Assembly: GCF_002929375.1 (NCBI RefSeq)
Contig: NZ_PJIP01000004.1
Span: 62,001 to 126,000 of the forward strand
Length of the DNA: 64,000 bases
Reading direction: 5' to 3'
DNA from: Arthrobacter sp. DWC3
GTDB taxonomy: Bacteria; Actinomycetota; Actinomycetes; Actinomycetales; Micrococcaceae
Below, in pieces: positions 1 through 8,583 of this stretch. The translations under genes and the position numbers were made by a program. Under the pieces are notes generated by a model. That model searched no databases. It was not told where the DNA came from and saw only the letters and a program-made list of their open reading frames with translations. Position 1 is the first letter of the stretch. The number at the start of each line of letters is the position of its first letter.

Positions 1-1929
1 GGCGTGATCATGTCCTCGGACCCGCTGATCGACATCATCCCGATCATGCGCCGTGAGCAGGACGGCCAGATCATCACGCAGTTCGACTACCCCACGTGCG
101 AGGGCCTCGGCCTGATCAAGATGGACTTCCTCGGGCTGAGGAACCTGACGATCATCACGGACGCCGTCGAGAACATCAAGGCCAACAAGGACACCGACCT
201 CGTCCTCGAGGACCTCGAGCTCGACGACAAGGAGTCCTACGAGCTGCTGGCGCGCGGCGACACCCTCGGTGTCTTCCAGCTCGACGGCGGGCCCATGCGA
301 TCCCTCCTGAAGCTCATGCGGCCCGACAACTTCGAGGACATCTCCGCCGTCCTGGCGCTGTACCGGCCGGGGCCCATGGGCGTGAACTCGCACACCAACT
401 ACGCCCTGCGCAAGAACGGCCTGCAGGACATCGAACCCATCCACCCCGAGCTCGAGGGTCCCCTCGAGGAGATCCTCGGCGGGACGTACGGCCTGATCGT
501 CTACCAGGAGCAGGTGATGAGCGCCGCCCAGAAGCTGGCGAACTTCACGCTCGGCCAGGCGGACATGCTCCGCCGTGCCATGGGCAAGAAGAAGAAGTCG
601 GAGCTGGACAAGCAGCAGGCGGACTTCTTCGCGGGCATGAAGGCCAACGGGTACTCCCAGGCAGCGATGGACAAGCTCTGGACCGTGCTCGAGTCCTTCT
701 CGGACTACGCGTTCAACAAGGCGCACACCGCCGCCTACGGCCTCGTGTCCTACTGGACCGCGTACCTGAAGGCGCACTACCCGGCCGAGTACATGGCGGC
801 CCTGCTCACCAGTGTCGGCGACGACAAGGACAAGCTGGCCATCTACCTCAACGAGTGCCGCCGCATGGGCATCACGGTGCTGCCGCCGGACGTCAACGAG
901 TCGAGCGTGAACTTCACCCCGGTGGGCAAGGACATCCGCTTCGGGATGGGCGCCATCCGCAACGTCGGTGCCAACGTGGTCGGCGCGATGGTGGGCGCGC
1001 GCGAGGAGAAGGGGGCGTTCACCTCGTTCAGCGACTTCCTGCAGAAGGTCCCCGCCGTCGTCTGCAACAAGCGCACCATCGAATCGCTCATCAAGGCCGG
1101 GGCGTTCGACTCCCTCCGGCACCCGCGGCGGGCGCTCGCGATGATCCACGAGGAGGCCGTGGACTCCGTGATCGTGCTGAAGCGCAACGAGGCGGCGAAC
1201 CAGTTCGACCTCTTCAGCGCGTTCGACGACGGCCCGGACGGCGTGGGCGGCGGCCTGTCCGTCGACGTGCCCGACCTGCCGGAGTGGGACAAGAAGGACA
1301 AGCTGTCCTTCGAACGCGACATGCTGGGCCTCTACGTCTCGGACCACCCCCTGCAGGGGCTCGAGGGCATCCTGGGCCAGCACGCCGACTCGTCCATCCC
1401 GTCGATCATCAGCGAGGAGGGACCGGCCGACGGCGCGATCGTCACGATCGCCGGCATGATCACCTCCCTGCAGCGCCGCATCGCGAAGAACAGCGGCAAC
1501 GCCTACGCGCGGGCGGAGGTCGAGGACCTCTCCGGCTCCATGGAGGTCATGTTCTTCGGCCAGGTGTACGGCCCCATCTCCGCGGTGCTCGCGGAGGACC
1601 TGATCGTGGTGGTCCGCGGGCGCCTGCAGCGGCGCGACGACGGCGCCGTGATGCTCAACGCCCAGGAACTGACGGTGCCCGACCTCAGCGAGGGGCACTC
1701 GGGGCCCGTGGTCATCTCGATGCTGCAGCACAAGGCCACGGAGACGGCGGTCACGGCCCTCGGCGACGTCCTGCGCACCCACCCGGGGACCAGCGAGGTG
1801 CTCATCCGCCTCAACGGCTCACGCAAGGTCGAGGTGATGAAGCTCGGCGTGGACCTGCGGGTGAACCCGACGCCGGGGCTCTTCGGCGACCTGAAGGTGC
1901 TGCTCGGGCCCGCCTGCCTCGACGCCTGA
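1..1929 (+). CDS. dnaE: DNA polymerase III alpha subunit, C-terminal part (5' end outside window)
   Basis: This is the replicative polymerase that copies the chromosome. About 642 C-terminal codons are visible; DnaE1 proteins are usually near 1,180 residues, so roughly half is missing upstream. The fragment opens in the palm with KMDFLGLRNLTII, which carries the third catalytic aspartate. Fingers motifs follow (GVFQLDGGPM, YRPGPMG, YQEQVM), then RRAMGKKK, a helix-hairpin-helix segment near KRTIESLIKAGAFDSL, an OB-fold with VTIAGMITSLQRR, and the C-terminal clamp/tau-binding region. No error-prone DnaE2 features or imuAB neighbours are seen, so DnaE1 is the better call. The reading frame is open to base 1. 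The stop lies 40 bp from the convergent flavin reductase gene. Confidence 0.96.
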   Translation, partial: GVIMSSDPLIDIIPIMRREQDGQIITQFDYPTCEGLGLIKMDFLGLRNLTIITDAVENIKANKDTDLVLEDLELDDKESYELLARGDTLGVFQLDGGPMRSLLKLMRPDNFEDISAVLALYRPGPMGVNSHTNYALRKNGLQDIEPIHPELEGPLEEILGGTYGLIVYQEQVMSAAQKLANFTLGQADMLRRAMGKKKKSELDKQQADFFAGMKANGYSQAAMDKLWTVLESFSDYAFNKAHTAAYGLVSYWTAYLKAHYPAEYMAALLTSVGDDKDKLAIYLNECRRMGITVLPPDVNESSVNFTPVGKDIRFGMGAIRNVGANVVGAMVGAREEKGAFTSFSDFLQKVPAVVCNKRTIESLIKAGAFDSLRHPRRALAMIHEEAVDSVIVLKRNEAANQFDLFSAFDDGPDGVGGGLSVDVPDLPEWDKKDKLSFERDMLGLYVSDHPLQGLEGILGQHADSSIPSIISEEGPADGAIVTIAGMITSLQRRIAKNSGNAYARAEVEDLSGSMEVMFFGQVYGPISAVLAEDLIVVVRGRLQRRDDGAVMLNAQELTVPDLSEGHSGPVVISMLQHKATETAVTALGDVLRTHPGTSEVLIRLNGSRKVEVMKLGVDLRVNPTPGLFGDLKVLLGPACLDA

Positions 1930-1969
1930 CGGCGGCGGGCCCCGGGCCGGCGCGGCTCCGGGGGTCGGC

Positions 1970-2500
1970 TCAGATCACGTAGTCGGTGGCCGTCGGCGTG
2001 CCGTAGCTCCCGCCGTGGTAGAGCAGGGGGGCGCCGTCGGGGCCGATGCTGCCGGCCACCACCTCGGCGACCACCACGGCGTTGTTCTCGAAGGACAGGC
2101 GCATGCTGATGCGGCCCACGAGCCAGCCGGCCACGTCCCTCAGGATCGGTACGCCCTCCGGGCCCGGCTCCCAGTGGTCGCCCGTGAAGCGGTCCTTCGT
2201 GCGGGCGAACCGGTTGGCGAGCCCCTCGTTCTCCGTGCTGAGCATGTGCACGCCCACGAAGTTCGTGTTCGCGACGGCGGGCCACGAGGAGGACGTCCTC
2301 GCCATGTTGAAGGTGAACCGCGGGGGGTCCGCGGACAGGGAGGCCACCGAGGTGGCGGTGAAGCCGTAGGGCACGCCGTCGTAGGTCACCGTGATGATGG
2401 AGACGCCCGCCGCGTGGCGTCGGAAGACCTCGCGGAAGGACTCGCCGTGCAGCGGGGGAGGCGAGGGCGTCCCTCCCGGCGCGGTGCTGGGGTTGGTCAC
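1970..2500 (-). CDS. Flavin reductase family protein (FMN-binding split barrel)
   Basis: A 176-residue protein of the flavin reductase-like family. These enzymes use NAD(P)H to reduce FMN or FAD and often feed a partner monooxygenase. Family features are FREVFRRHAAGVSIITV near the N-terminus, GFTATSVASLSADPPRFTFNM and the SSW..N..FVGVHML segment. I chose the GTG at 2500 because a strong GGAGGA ribosome site sits 4-5 nt before it; the longer in-frame ATG at 2593 has none and would add a non-homologous Arg-rich leader. A -10-like TAGGGT lies on the minus strand at 2597-2592. No monooxygenase is adjacent, so the partner is unknown. Confidence 0.85.
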   Translation of the reverse strand: MTNPSTAPGGTPSPPPLHGESFREVFRRHAAGVSIITVTYDGVPYGFTATSVASLSADPPRFTFNMARTSSSWPAVANTNFVGVHMLSTENEGLANRFARTKDRFTGDHWEPGPEGVPILRDVAGWLVGRISMRLSFENNAVVVAEVVAGSIGPDGAPLLYHGGSYGTPTATDYVI

Positions 2501-2627
2501 GGGTTCCTCCGGAAGGTGTAGACAGACACGGCGGCGGGACGGCAGGATCCCGGCCGCGCCCCTGCCGGACACGGACCGTGCCGGCCCTCCCACCCTAGGC
2601 GCGGTCCCCGGGCGGCGGAGGGTTTGT

Positions 2628-2633
2628 TAATGT
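2628..2633 (+). promoter_or_regulatory. -10 box of a leaderless promoter
   Basis: TAATGT ends 7 nt before the ATG at 2641, so transcription would begin at or next to the start codon. No ribosome site is present. Confidence 0.6.
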
Positions 2634-2640
2634 AGAAGTC

Positions 2641-3168
2641 ATGCGCGCCAGCCAGCAGCCGGACACCGGGTCCAGTACGTACCCGCCGCCGGTCTACGCC
2701 GTCGCCGAGGACAGGCGGGCCGTGCCCCCGGCCGGTGTCCTCTGGTGGCTCGGTTCCACGATCCTGCTCGGCGCCGTGCTCGGCGCAGCGTGGTGGCTGC
2801 TCGCCCCCACGGGCCGCCTGTTCGGCGACCCGGAGGTCCCCGCGGACTGGGTGCTCCGGGACCTCACCCTCGCCGGACTGGAACTCGCGGCGGGGATCGC
2901 GGTCGGCGCCGTGGTCGCGCTGCGGCTGACCCTCCCGGGCGTGGTGCCGCGCATCGTCGCCGCCGTCGGCGGATCGGTCCTCGGCTCCCTCCTGGCCCTC
3001 GGCGTCGGCGAGGGCCTCGCCTACCTGTTCGGACCCCACGGACGGGACGGGGTGCCCGGCTCCTCCTTCGTGCTGCAGTCCTACGGCGCCCTGGCGATCT
3101 GGCCCGGCGTCGTCGCCGTCATCGTCTTCGCCACGGCCCTCGTGGGGCTCGCCCGCCGCCGGACCTGA
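2641..3168 (+). CDS. Small four-helix membrane protein of unknown function
   Basis: A 175-residue protein that I cannot assign to a characterised family. After a Pro-rich N-terminus of about 30 residues there are four hydrophobic segments: near residues 31-53 (WWLGSTILLGAVLGAAWWLL), 76-95, 100-122 and 147-170, ending in a basic ARRRT tail. This resembles the DUF2567-type proteins of actinobacteria, but that link is tentative. The gene sits just before hisD with a separate promoter, so co-transcription is not required. Confidence 0.72.
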   Translation: MRASQQPDTGSSTYPPPVYAVAEDRRAVPPAGVLWWLGSTILLGAVLGAAWWLLAPTGRLFGDPEVPADWVLRDLTLAGLELAAGIAVGAVVALRLTLPGVVPRIVAAVGGSVLGSLLALGVGEGLAYLFGPHGRDGVPGSSFVLQSYGALAIWPGVVAVIVFATALVGLARRRT

Positions 3169-3228
3169 CCCCCGGCCCACGGGGTGTCCCGGCGGCGCGC
3201 ACCCGCCACGTGCCGGTGCGGCTCCCGG

Positions 3229-3234
3229 TAGACT
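3229..3234 (+). promoter_or_regulatory. -10 box of the leaderless hisD promoter
   Basis: TAGACT is followed by exactly 6 nt and then the GTG start at 3241. No Shine-Dalgarno sequence fits in that space. Confidence 0.65.
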
Positions 3235-3240
3235 TCCCGG

Positions 3241-4602
3241 GTGACTTCAGCGCCCGAGACCTCCTCCGTCAGCTTCCGGACCATCGACCTGCGGGGCCGC
3301 ACGCTGTCCCCCCGTGAGCTGCGGGACGCCATGCCGCGGGCCGCGGCCAGCGCCCTGTCCTCGGAGGCCGCCGTGCAGGCCATCATCGACGACGTCAGGA
3401 CCCGCGGCTTCGAGGCACTGCGCGACCTCGCCCGGCGGTTCGACGGCGTGGAGCAGGACCACCCCCGCGTGCCCGCCGAGGTCATCGCGGAGGCCGTGGC
3501 GGGGCTCGACGGCGACGTGCGAGCCGCGCTCGAGGAGGCCATCCGGCGCGCCCGGATCTTCGCCCGGGCGCAGGTCCCCGCCGACGTGGAGGTCGATATC
3601 GCGGAGGGCGCCCGCCTCACCCACAAGTGGATCGCGGTGGACCGCGTGGGCCTCTACGTGCCCGGCGGACTCGCGGTCTACCCGTCCTCCGTGGTGATGA
3701 ACGTGGTCCCGGCGCAGGCCGCGGGGGTCGGCTCCATCGCCCTCGCGTCGCCGCCGCAGAAGGAGTTCGGCGGCTGGCCGCACCCCGTGATCCTCGCGGC
3801 GGCCTCCATGCTCGGCATCACCGAGGTGTACGCGATGGGCGGGGCGCAGGCCGTGGCGGCCCTCGCCCACGGGATCCCGCACGATGCGGGTGCCGGCACG
3901 GGGATCGACCCGGTGACCGTGATCACCGGGCCGGGCAACGTCTTCGTGGCGACGGCCAAGCGCCTGGTCCGCGGTCAGGTGGGTATCGACTCCGAAGCCG
4001 GCACCACCGAGATCGCCGTCCTGGCCGACGCCACGGCCGACGCGGACCTCGTGGCGGCCGACCTCGTGAGCCAGGCCGAGCACGACCCCCAGGCGGCGTC
4101 GGTGCTGGTGACCGATTCCGAGGACCTCGCCCACGCCGTGGCCGCAGCGCTCCAGGTGCGCGCCGCCGCCACCCGGCACGTCGACCGCGTGCGGACGGCG
4201 CTCTCCGGACCGCAGTCCGGGGTGATCCTCGTCGAGGACCTCGAGCACGGCGTCGCCGTGTGCGACGCCTACGCGGCGGAGCACCTCGAGATCCAGACGG
4301 CCGACGCCGGAGCGGTGGCCGCGCGCATCCGCAACGCGGGGGCCATCTTCGTCGGCGCGTACAGTCCTGTGAGCCTCGGGGACTACTGCGCCGGGTCCAA
4401 CCACGTGCTGCCGACGGGCGGCACCGCGTCCTTCGCCTCGGGGCTCAACGTCACCACGTTCCTGCGCGCCGTGCAGATCGTCGACTACGACCGCGCGGCC
4501 CTGGCAGGCGTGGCCTCCTCGATCCTCGCCCTGTCGGCGGCCGAGAACCTCCCCGCGCACGGCGAGGCGGTCGCCGCCCGCTTCGACGACACGGCGTCCT
4601 GA
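3241..4602 (+). CDS. hisD: Histidinol dehydrogenase
   Basis: Catalyses the last two steps of histidine synthesis, oxidising L-histidinol to L-histidine with two NAD+ and a bound zinc. The 453-residue length is a little above the usual 430-440, with the extra residues at the N-terminus. Diagnostic segments are [11 protein letters not shown], the [15 protein letters not shown] stretch, [11 protein letters not shown], the zinc/catalytic AEHLEIQ and [19 protein letters not shown]. The GTG start is set by the leaderless -10 box. The other his genes usually follow hisD in actinobacteria but are absent here, where nrdR comes next. Confidence 0.96.
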   Translation: MTSAPETSSVSFRTIDLRGRTLSPRELRDAMPRAAASALSSEAAVQAIIDDVRTRGFEALRDLARRFDGVEQDHPRVPAEVIAEAVAGLDGDVRAALEEAIRRARIFARAQVPADVEVDIAEGARLTHKWIAVDRVGLYVPGGLAVYPSSVVMNVVPAQAAGVGSIALASPPQKEFGGWPHPVILAAASMLGITEVYAMGGAQAVAALAHGIPHDAGAGTGIDPVTVITGPGNVFVATAKRLVRGQVGIDSEAGTTEIAVLADATADADLVAADLVSQAEHDPQAASVLVTDSEDLAHAVAAALQVRAAATRHVDRVRTALSGPQSGVILVEDLEHGVAVCDAYAAEHLEIQTADAGAVAARIRNAGAIFVGAYSPVSLGDYCAGSNHVLPTGGTASFASGLNVTTFLRAVQIVDYDRAALAGVASSILALSAAENLPAHGEAVAARFDDTAS

Positions 4603-4624
4603 TCGCCTCGTTCCGGCCCCCGGA

Positions 4625-4673
4625 ACACAACATCTGGTAATTACAGTGTTGTTCTTTCACCACATCTAGTCCT
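4625..4673 (+). promoter_or_regulatory. Tandem NrdR boxes upstream of nrdR
   Basis: Two matching elements with cores CAACATCTGG (4628-4637) and CCACATCTAG (4660-4669) lie exactly 32 bp apart, three helical turns. This agrees with the paired NrdR boxes known from other bacteria (16-mer consensus acaCwAtATaTwGtgt). The second box falls between the -35 and -10 of the likely promoter, a placement suited to repression. Confidence 0.75.
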
Positions 4674-4678
4674 AGACT
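4649..4678 (+). promoter_or_regulatory. nrdR promoter
   Basis: A -35-like TTGTTC at 4649-4654 and a -10 TAGACT at 4673-4678 are separated by 18 bp. The nrdR ATG lies 35 bp downstream. The downstream NrdR box lies in the spacer. Confidence 0.6.
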
Positions 4679-4713
4679 GGGCGTATCGGTTGCCGAGCAG
4701 GGAGGGGGAGCGC

Positions 4714-5211
4714 ATGTACTGCCCGTACTGCCGGAACCCCGACTCCCGCGTAGTGGACAGCCGCCTCGGCGACGACGGTTCGGCGATCCGCCGGCGCCGC
4801 CAGTGCCCCGAGTGCGGGCGCCGGTTCAGCACCGTGGAGACCACGAGCCTCAGCGTGATCAAGCGCTCGGGCGCGGGGGAGCCGTTCAGCCGCTCGAAGA
4901 TCATCAACGGCGTCCGGAAGGCCTGCCAAGGCCGGCCGGTCACCGAGGACGATCTCGCGCTGCTCGCGCAGGAGGTCGAGGAGAACGTCCGTGCAAGCGG
5001 CGTCGCCGAGATCGACGCGCACGAGGTGGGACTCGCCATCCTCGGGCCCCTGCGGAAGCTCGACCAGATCGCCTACCTGCGGTTCGCCAGCGTGTACCAG
5101 GGCTTCGAGTCGCTCGAGGATTTCGAGGCGGCCATCGACACCCTGCGTGAGCAGGCGCAGGAGAACGAGCGCGTCCCGAGCGGCGCGCAACGTCCCCTGA
5201 CGGCGCGGTAG
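4714..5211 (+). CDS. nrdR: Transcriptional repressor NrdR
   Basis: A 165-residue regulator that represses ribonucleotide reductase genes when dATP is high. The N-terminal zinc ribbon has C3/C6 and C31/C34 (MYCPYC and CPECG), followed by RRFSTVE. The ATP-cone starts near residue 49 ([24 protein letters not shown]) and runs to about 139. Length fits the family (150-165). The ATG at 4714 has a GGAGGGGGAG site just upstream, and the zinc-ribbon start matches known NrdR proteins. In many actinobacteria nrdR is followed by the B12-dependent reductase nrdJ; here a terminator and ppgK follow, so the regulated nrd genes are elsewhere. The paired boxes upstream point to autoregulation. Confidence 0.96.
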   Translation: MYCPYCRNPDSRVVDSRLGDDGSAIRRRRQCPECGRRFSTVETTSLSVIKRSGAGEPFSRSKIINGVRKACQGRPVTEDDLALLAQEVEENVRASGVAEIDAHEVGLAILGPLRKLDQIAYLRFASVYQGFESLEDFEAAIDTLREQAQENERVPSGAQRPLTAR

Positions 5212-5301
5212 CGCCCATGAGACCCCGGTGGTGGCTGCGGAGGGGAAGCCGACGCCACCACCGGTTCCACGTCCGCCCGTAGCGGCAGGACACCGCACGA
5301 C

Positions 5302-5340
5302 AGGAAGCCCGGTACGGAGACCCTCCGTACCGGGCTTCCT
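5302..5340. terminator. Bidirectional terminator between nrdR and ppgK
   Basis: Perfect 17-bp inverted repeat (5302-5318 and 5324-5340) around a 5-nt loop, placed between converging genes. No T-tract follows, as is common in high-GC actinobacteria. Confidence 0.85.
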
Positions 5341-5359
5341 GCTGGAATGCGGCCCGCGC

Positions 5360-6172
5360 TCAGGCCTTGGGCGTGAAGAGCAGCGCCGCCTGCAGCGCGC
5401 CGCCGACGATCCCCGCGTGGTTCCGCAGCTCCGCCGGGATGATCGGGGTGCGCAGCTTGAGCGAGGGCAGGTACTCGCTGCTGCGCTTGGAGATGCCGCC
5501 GCCCACGATGAACAGTTCGGGGGAGAAGAGGAACTCCACGTGCGAGAAGTAGCGCTGCAGGCGCACGGCGTACTCGTCCCAGCCGATGCCGTCGCGTTCG
5601 CGGGCCACGGCCGACGCCCTGGTCTCGGCGTCGTGACCGTCGATCTCCAGGTGGCCGAGCTCGGCGTTGGGGACCAGCCTGCCGTCGAAGATGAACGCCG
5701 AGCCGATGCCCGTGCCGAGGGTGATGACCAGGACGGTGCCCATCTTGCCCTTGCCCGCGCCGTAGCGGACCTCGGCGAGCCCCGCGGCGTCGGCGTCGTT
5801 GATGACGTGCACGTCGCGTCCGAGGACCTTCGTGAACAGGGCGTCGACGTCGGTGTCCACCCAGCTCTTGTCCACGTTGGCCGCCGACCGCGCGACCCCG
5901 TGCTGGATGATGGCGGGGAACGTGACACCGACGGGTACGTCCGCGGCCGGCCCTTCGGGACGCGAGGACAGTTCGGCGACGATCTGCGCGACGACGCCGG
6001 CGACGGCCTGCGGTGTGGCCGGCTGGGGTGTGGGGATGCGGTACCGCTCGCCCACGATCACGCCCTTCTCCAGGTCGACGATGCCGCCCTTGATGCCGGT
6101 GCCGCCGATGTCGACGCCGATGACGGTTGCGGGGAGCTTCTTCGATTTCTTCTTGTCGGTGTCCTTGGCCAT
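5360..6172 (-). CDS. ppgK: Polyphosphate glucokinase (ROK family)
   Basis: Phosphorylates glucose to glucose-6-phosphate using polyphosphate, often also ATP; typical of actinobacteria. The 270-residue protein begins with a Lys-rich stretch, then VIGVDIGGTGIKGGIVDLEKG (phosphate-binding motif 1), the NDADAAGLAE segment, VLVITLGTGIGSAFIFDG (phosphate-binding motif 2), the ELGHLEIDGHDAE region and a GWDEYAVRLQRY...FSPELFIVGGGIS tail characteristic of PpgK. ATG at 6172 is preceded by GGAGAATC. It forms a minus-strand run with map upstream, separated by about 100 bp. Confidence 0.93.
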   Translation of the reverse strand: MAKDTDKKKSKKLPATVIGVDIGGTGIKGGIVDLEKGVIVGERYRIPTPQPATPQAVAGVVAQIVAELSSRPEGPAADVPVGVTFPAIIQHGVARSAANVDKSWVDTDVDALFTKVLGRDVHVINDADAAGLAEVRYGAGKGKMGTVLVITLGTGIGSAFIFDGRLVPNAELGHLEIDGHDAETRASAVARERDGIGWDEYAVRLQRYFSHVEFLFSPELFIVGGGISKRSSEYLPSLKLRTPIIPAELRNHAGIVGGALQAALLFTPKA

Positions 6173-6277
6173 GATTCTCCGTCGAAGTGGGGCCGGCGCG
6201 AGCCGGAGAGGGGGCAGTGTTCGAGCAGCGTGCGGGCAGTGCGGCAGTGGTCGGGCAGGGTCCGCGGGGCGCCTGCG

Positions 6278-7156
6278 TCAGGGCAGGGTCAGGATCTCCG
6301 CACCGCGGTCGGTGACAACGAGCGTGTGCTCAAACTGCGCTGTCCTCTTCCGGTCCTTCGTGACGACGGTCCAGTCGTCCGCCCACATGGTCCAGTCGAT
6401 GGTGCCGAGCGTCAGCATCGGTTCGATGGTGAAGACCATGCCCGGCTCGATGACGCGGTTGTAGGCGGGGGCGGCGTCGTAGTGCGGGATGATCAGACCC
6501 GTGTGGAACGCTTCTCCGACGCCGTGCCCGGTGAAGTCACGGACAACACCATAACCGAAGCGCTTCGCGTAGGACTGGATGGTACGCCCGATGACGTTGA
6601 TCTCCCGGCCGGGCGCCACCGCGCGGATGGCCCGGTCGAGCGACTCCCGGGTGCGCTCGACGAGGAGGCGGGACTCCTCGTCGACGTCGCCGATGCAGAA
6701 CGTGTGGTTCGTGTCGCCGTGCACGCCGTCCTTGTAGGCGGTGATGTCGATGTTCAGGATGTCACCGTCCCGGACCACCGTGCTGTCGGGGATGCCGTGG
6801 CAGATGACCTCGTTCAGGGAGGAGCACAGGGATTTGGGGAAGCCCCGGTAGCCGAGTGTGGAGGGGTAGGCACCGTGGTCGAGCAGGAACTCGTGGCCGA
6901 TCCGGTCGAGCTGGTCGGTGGTGACGCCCGGCGTCGCATGGCGGCCCACCTCCACGATGGCCTGAGCGGCGATCCGGCCGGCCGCCCGGATCTTCTCGAT
7001 GGTCTCGGGCGTCTTCACCTCCGACCCGGTGAAGGGCGCCGGGGCCTTGCGGCCCACGTACTCGGGCCGGGCGATGCCCGGGGGGACGGGGCGGCGGGGT
7101 GAGACCGTGCCGGGTGTCAGCGTCCCGAGGGGGGCCGTGGCGGAGGACTGGGGCAT
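6278..7156 (-). CDS. map: Methionine aminopeptidase, type I, with N-terminal extension
   Basis: Removes the initiator methionine from nascent proteins. All five metal ligands of the family are visible: the two Asp in [20 protein letters not shown], His in [13 protein letters not shown], Glu in MVFTIEPML and Glu in AQFEHTLVV. With the ATG at 7156 the protein is 292 residues, about 40 longer than the minimal enzyme. The extension is Pro-rich (SPRRPVPPG), as in the ribosome-associated MetAP1c type of mycobacteria. The start is supported by a TAGGAT -10 box 7 nt upstream (7169-7164, minus strand); a longer in-frame start at 7276 looks unlikely. Confidence 0.94.
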   Translation of the reverse strand: MPQSSATAPLGTLTPGTVSPRRPVPPGIARPEYVGRKAPAPFTGSEVKTPETIEKIRAAGRIAAQAIVEVGRHATPGVTTDQLDRIGHEFLLDHGAYPSTLGYRGFPKSLCSSLNEVICHGIPDSTVVRDGDILNIDITAYKDGVHGDTNHTFCIGDVDEESRLLVERTRESLDRAIRAVAPGREINVIGRTIQSYAKRFGYGVVRDFTGHGVGEAFHTGLIIPHYDAAPAYNRVIEPGMVFTIEPMLTLGTIDWTMWADDWTVVTKDRKRTAQFEHTLVVTDRGAEILTLP

Positions 7157-7163
7157 ACCCTTG

Positions 7164-7169
7164 ATCCTA
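7164..7169 (-). promoter_or_regulatory. -10 box of the leaderless map promoter
   Basis: TAGGAT on the minus strand, 7 nt before the map ATG. Confidence 0.5.
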
Positions 7170-7256
7170 TAGCGGGCGCGGGGAGCCGGTGGAAGACGAG
7201 ATATCGTCCCGATCCCCGGATGACACGCCGCGCATCCCGGGATCGAGGAGGTCGAC

Positions 7257-7418
7257 ATGACGGAGTACTGGTACAACGTGCGGACGCACGAGGTCGAGGA
7301 GGACCGCCAGTCGGACTGGTCGCAGCTGATCGGGCCCTACGCGACCCGCGGGGAGGCGGAGAAGGCCCTCGAGAAGGTCCAGCAGCGCAACGACGCGTGG
7401 GACAAGGAGGACGACTAG
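7257..7418 (+). CDS. Small conserved protein, 53 residues (SPOR-like)
   Basis: A short open frame starting [15 protein letters not shown] and ending in DAWDKEDD, with the ribosome site AGGAGG at 7246-7251, 6 nt before the ATG. The pattern YWYNVRT...[20 protein letters not shown] resembles a single SPOR repeat (an aromatic start, then 'GPYxTxxEAexAl'). Similar short proteins are widespread in actinobacteria, but I know no experimental function. It is strongly acidic at the C-terminus. It lies between map (divergent) and panB (convergent, 18 bp away) and is transcribed alone. Confidence 0.75.
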   Translation: MTEYWYNVRTHEVEEDRQSDWSQLIGPYATRGEAEKALEKVQQRNDAWDKEDD

Positions 7419-7436
7419 CCCCTTCGGCCCGGCAGC

Positions 7437-8318
7437 CTAGAAGGTGTGCTCGGGCCCCGGGAAGGTGCCGGCGCGTACGTCGTCGGCGTAGGCGCGGGCC
7501 GCGTCGGCGAGCACGGTCCGGACGTCCGCGTACTGCTTGACGAACCGCGCCTGCCGTCCGCCGCGCAGGCCCGCCATGTCCTGCCACACCAGGACCTGCC
7601 CCGTGGTCCCCGGCCCGGCGCCGATGCCGATGGTCGGCACCCGGACGGCCGCGTCCACGGCGTGAGCCGTCGCGGCGGGGACCATCTCCATGAGCACGCA
7701 GAACGCGCCGGCGTCCGCGAGGGCCACGGCGTCGTCGACGATGCGCTGCGACGCCTCCCCGCGGCCCTGCACCCGGTAGCCGCCGAGCGCGTGCTCGCTC
7801 TGCGGGGTGAACCCGACGTGCGCCATCACGGGGATCCCTGCGCGGACGAGGGCACGCACCGTGTCCGCGTGGTCGGCACCGCCCTCCATCTTCACCGCCT
7901 GCACCAGGCCCTCCTTGAGGAGCCGCACCGACGATTCCACGGCCTGCTGCGGCGACACCTCGTAGCTGCCGAAGGGCAGGTCGGCGACGACGAGCGCCCG
8001 CTTCGCGGCCCGGCTCACCGCGCGGCTGAACAGGATCATCTCGTCGAGCGTGATGGGCAGGGTGGTGGCGTGCCCGAGCACGTTGTTCGCCGCCGAATCG
8101 CCGACGAGGAGCACCTCGATGCCGGCCTCGTCGAACACCTGTGCCGCGTACTGGTCGTACGCCGTCAGCATGGCGAAGCGCGTCCCCTGGTCCTTGGCCT
8201 GCTGCAGATGGTGGATGCGGATCCGCGTGACGGGTCTCGCGTCGGCCGGCGCGCCCGTCGGGGCCGGCGCGGCGCCCGCTCCCTCGCCGTAGGGTGCTGG
8301 CTGTTCGGCGGAAGTCAT
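7437..8318 (-). CDS. panB: 3-methyl-2-oxobutanoate hydroxymethyltransferase
   Basis: First committed step to pantothenate and coenzyme A: transfers a one-carbon unit from methylene-tetrahydrofolate to alpha-ketoisovalerate, giving ketopantoate. 293 residues, with a non-conserved Pro/Ala-rich N-terminus of about 30 residues before TRIRIHHLQQAKDQGTRFAMLTAYD. Metal and substrate motifs include VLLVGDSAANNVLGHATT, VVADLPFGSYE, VKMEGG and VMAHVGFTPQSEHALGGYRVQGR, all typical PanB signatures. No panC is adjacent. The ATG follows a leaderless -10 box. Confidence 0.95.
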   Translation of the reverse strand: MTSAEQPAPYGEGAGAAPAPTGAPADARPVTRIRIHHLQQAKDQGTRFAMLTAYDQYAAQVFDEAGIEVLLVGDSAANNVLGHATTLPITLDEMILFSRAVSRAAKRALVVADLPFGSYEVSPQQAVESSVRLLKEGLVQAVKMEGGADHADTVRALVRAGIPVMAHVGFTPQSEHALGGYRVQGRGEASQRIVDDAVALADAGAFCVLMEMVPAATAHAVDAAVRVPTIGIGAGPGTTGQVLVWQDMAGLRGGRQARFVKQYADVRTVLADAARAYADDVRAGTFPGPEHTF

Positions 8319-8324
8319 GCAACG

Positions 8325-8330
8325 AGACTA
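8325..8330 (-). promoter_or_regulatory. -10 box of the leaderless panB promoter
   Basis: TAGTCT on the minus strand is followed by exactly 6 nt and the panB ATG at 8318. Confidence 0.6.
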
Positions 8331-8583
8331 TCCGACGGCGGTCCTCGACCTCCCGCCCCGCTTACCCCGACGGCGCCTCCCGCGGCGTCGCACAGGGCGG
8401 CACGCCGGACCAGGGCCTCCGTCGCACCGATCTGCTCCCGGGGGTCAGTAGAGTGATGACGGCAGGCGCCCGCATCCGGGTGCCCCGTGCCGCGGAAGCG
8501 GCGGCACCGGACGCGCCCGACGTCGGGCGCGGCCCGCCGTCCCACCCGGGCGGCCGGGCGACGAGGAACGGGAAGAGGTGGTC

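Noticed and set aside
2501-2593. Longer start for the flavin reductase at 2593
   Set aside because: No ribosome site and an Arg-rich, non-homologous leader; GTG at 2500 has a strong site.
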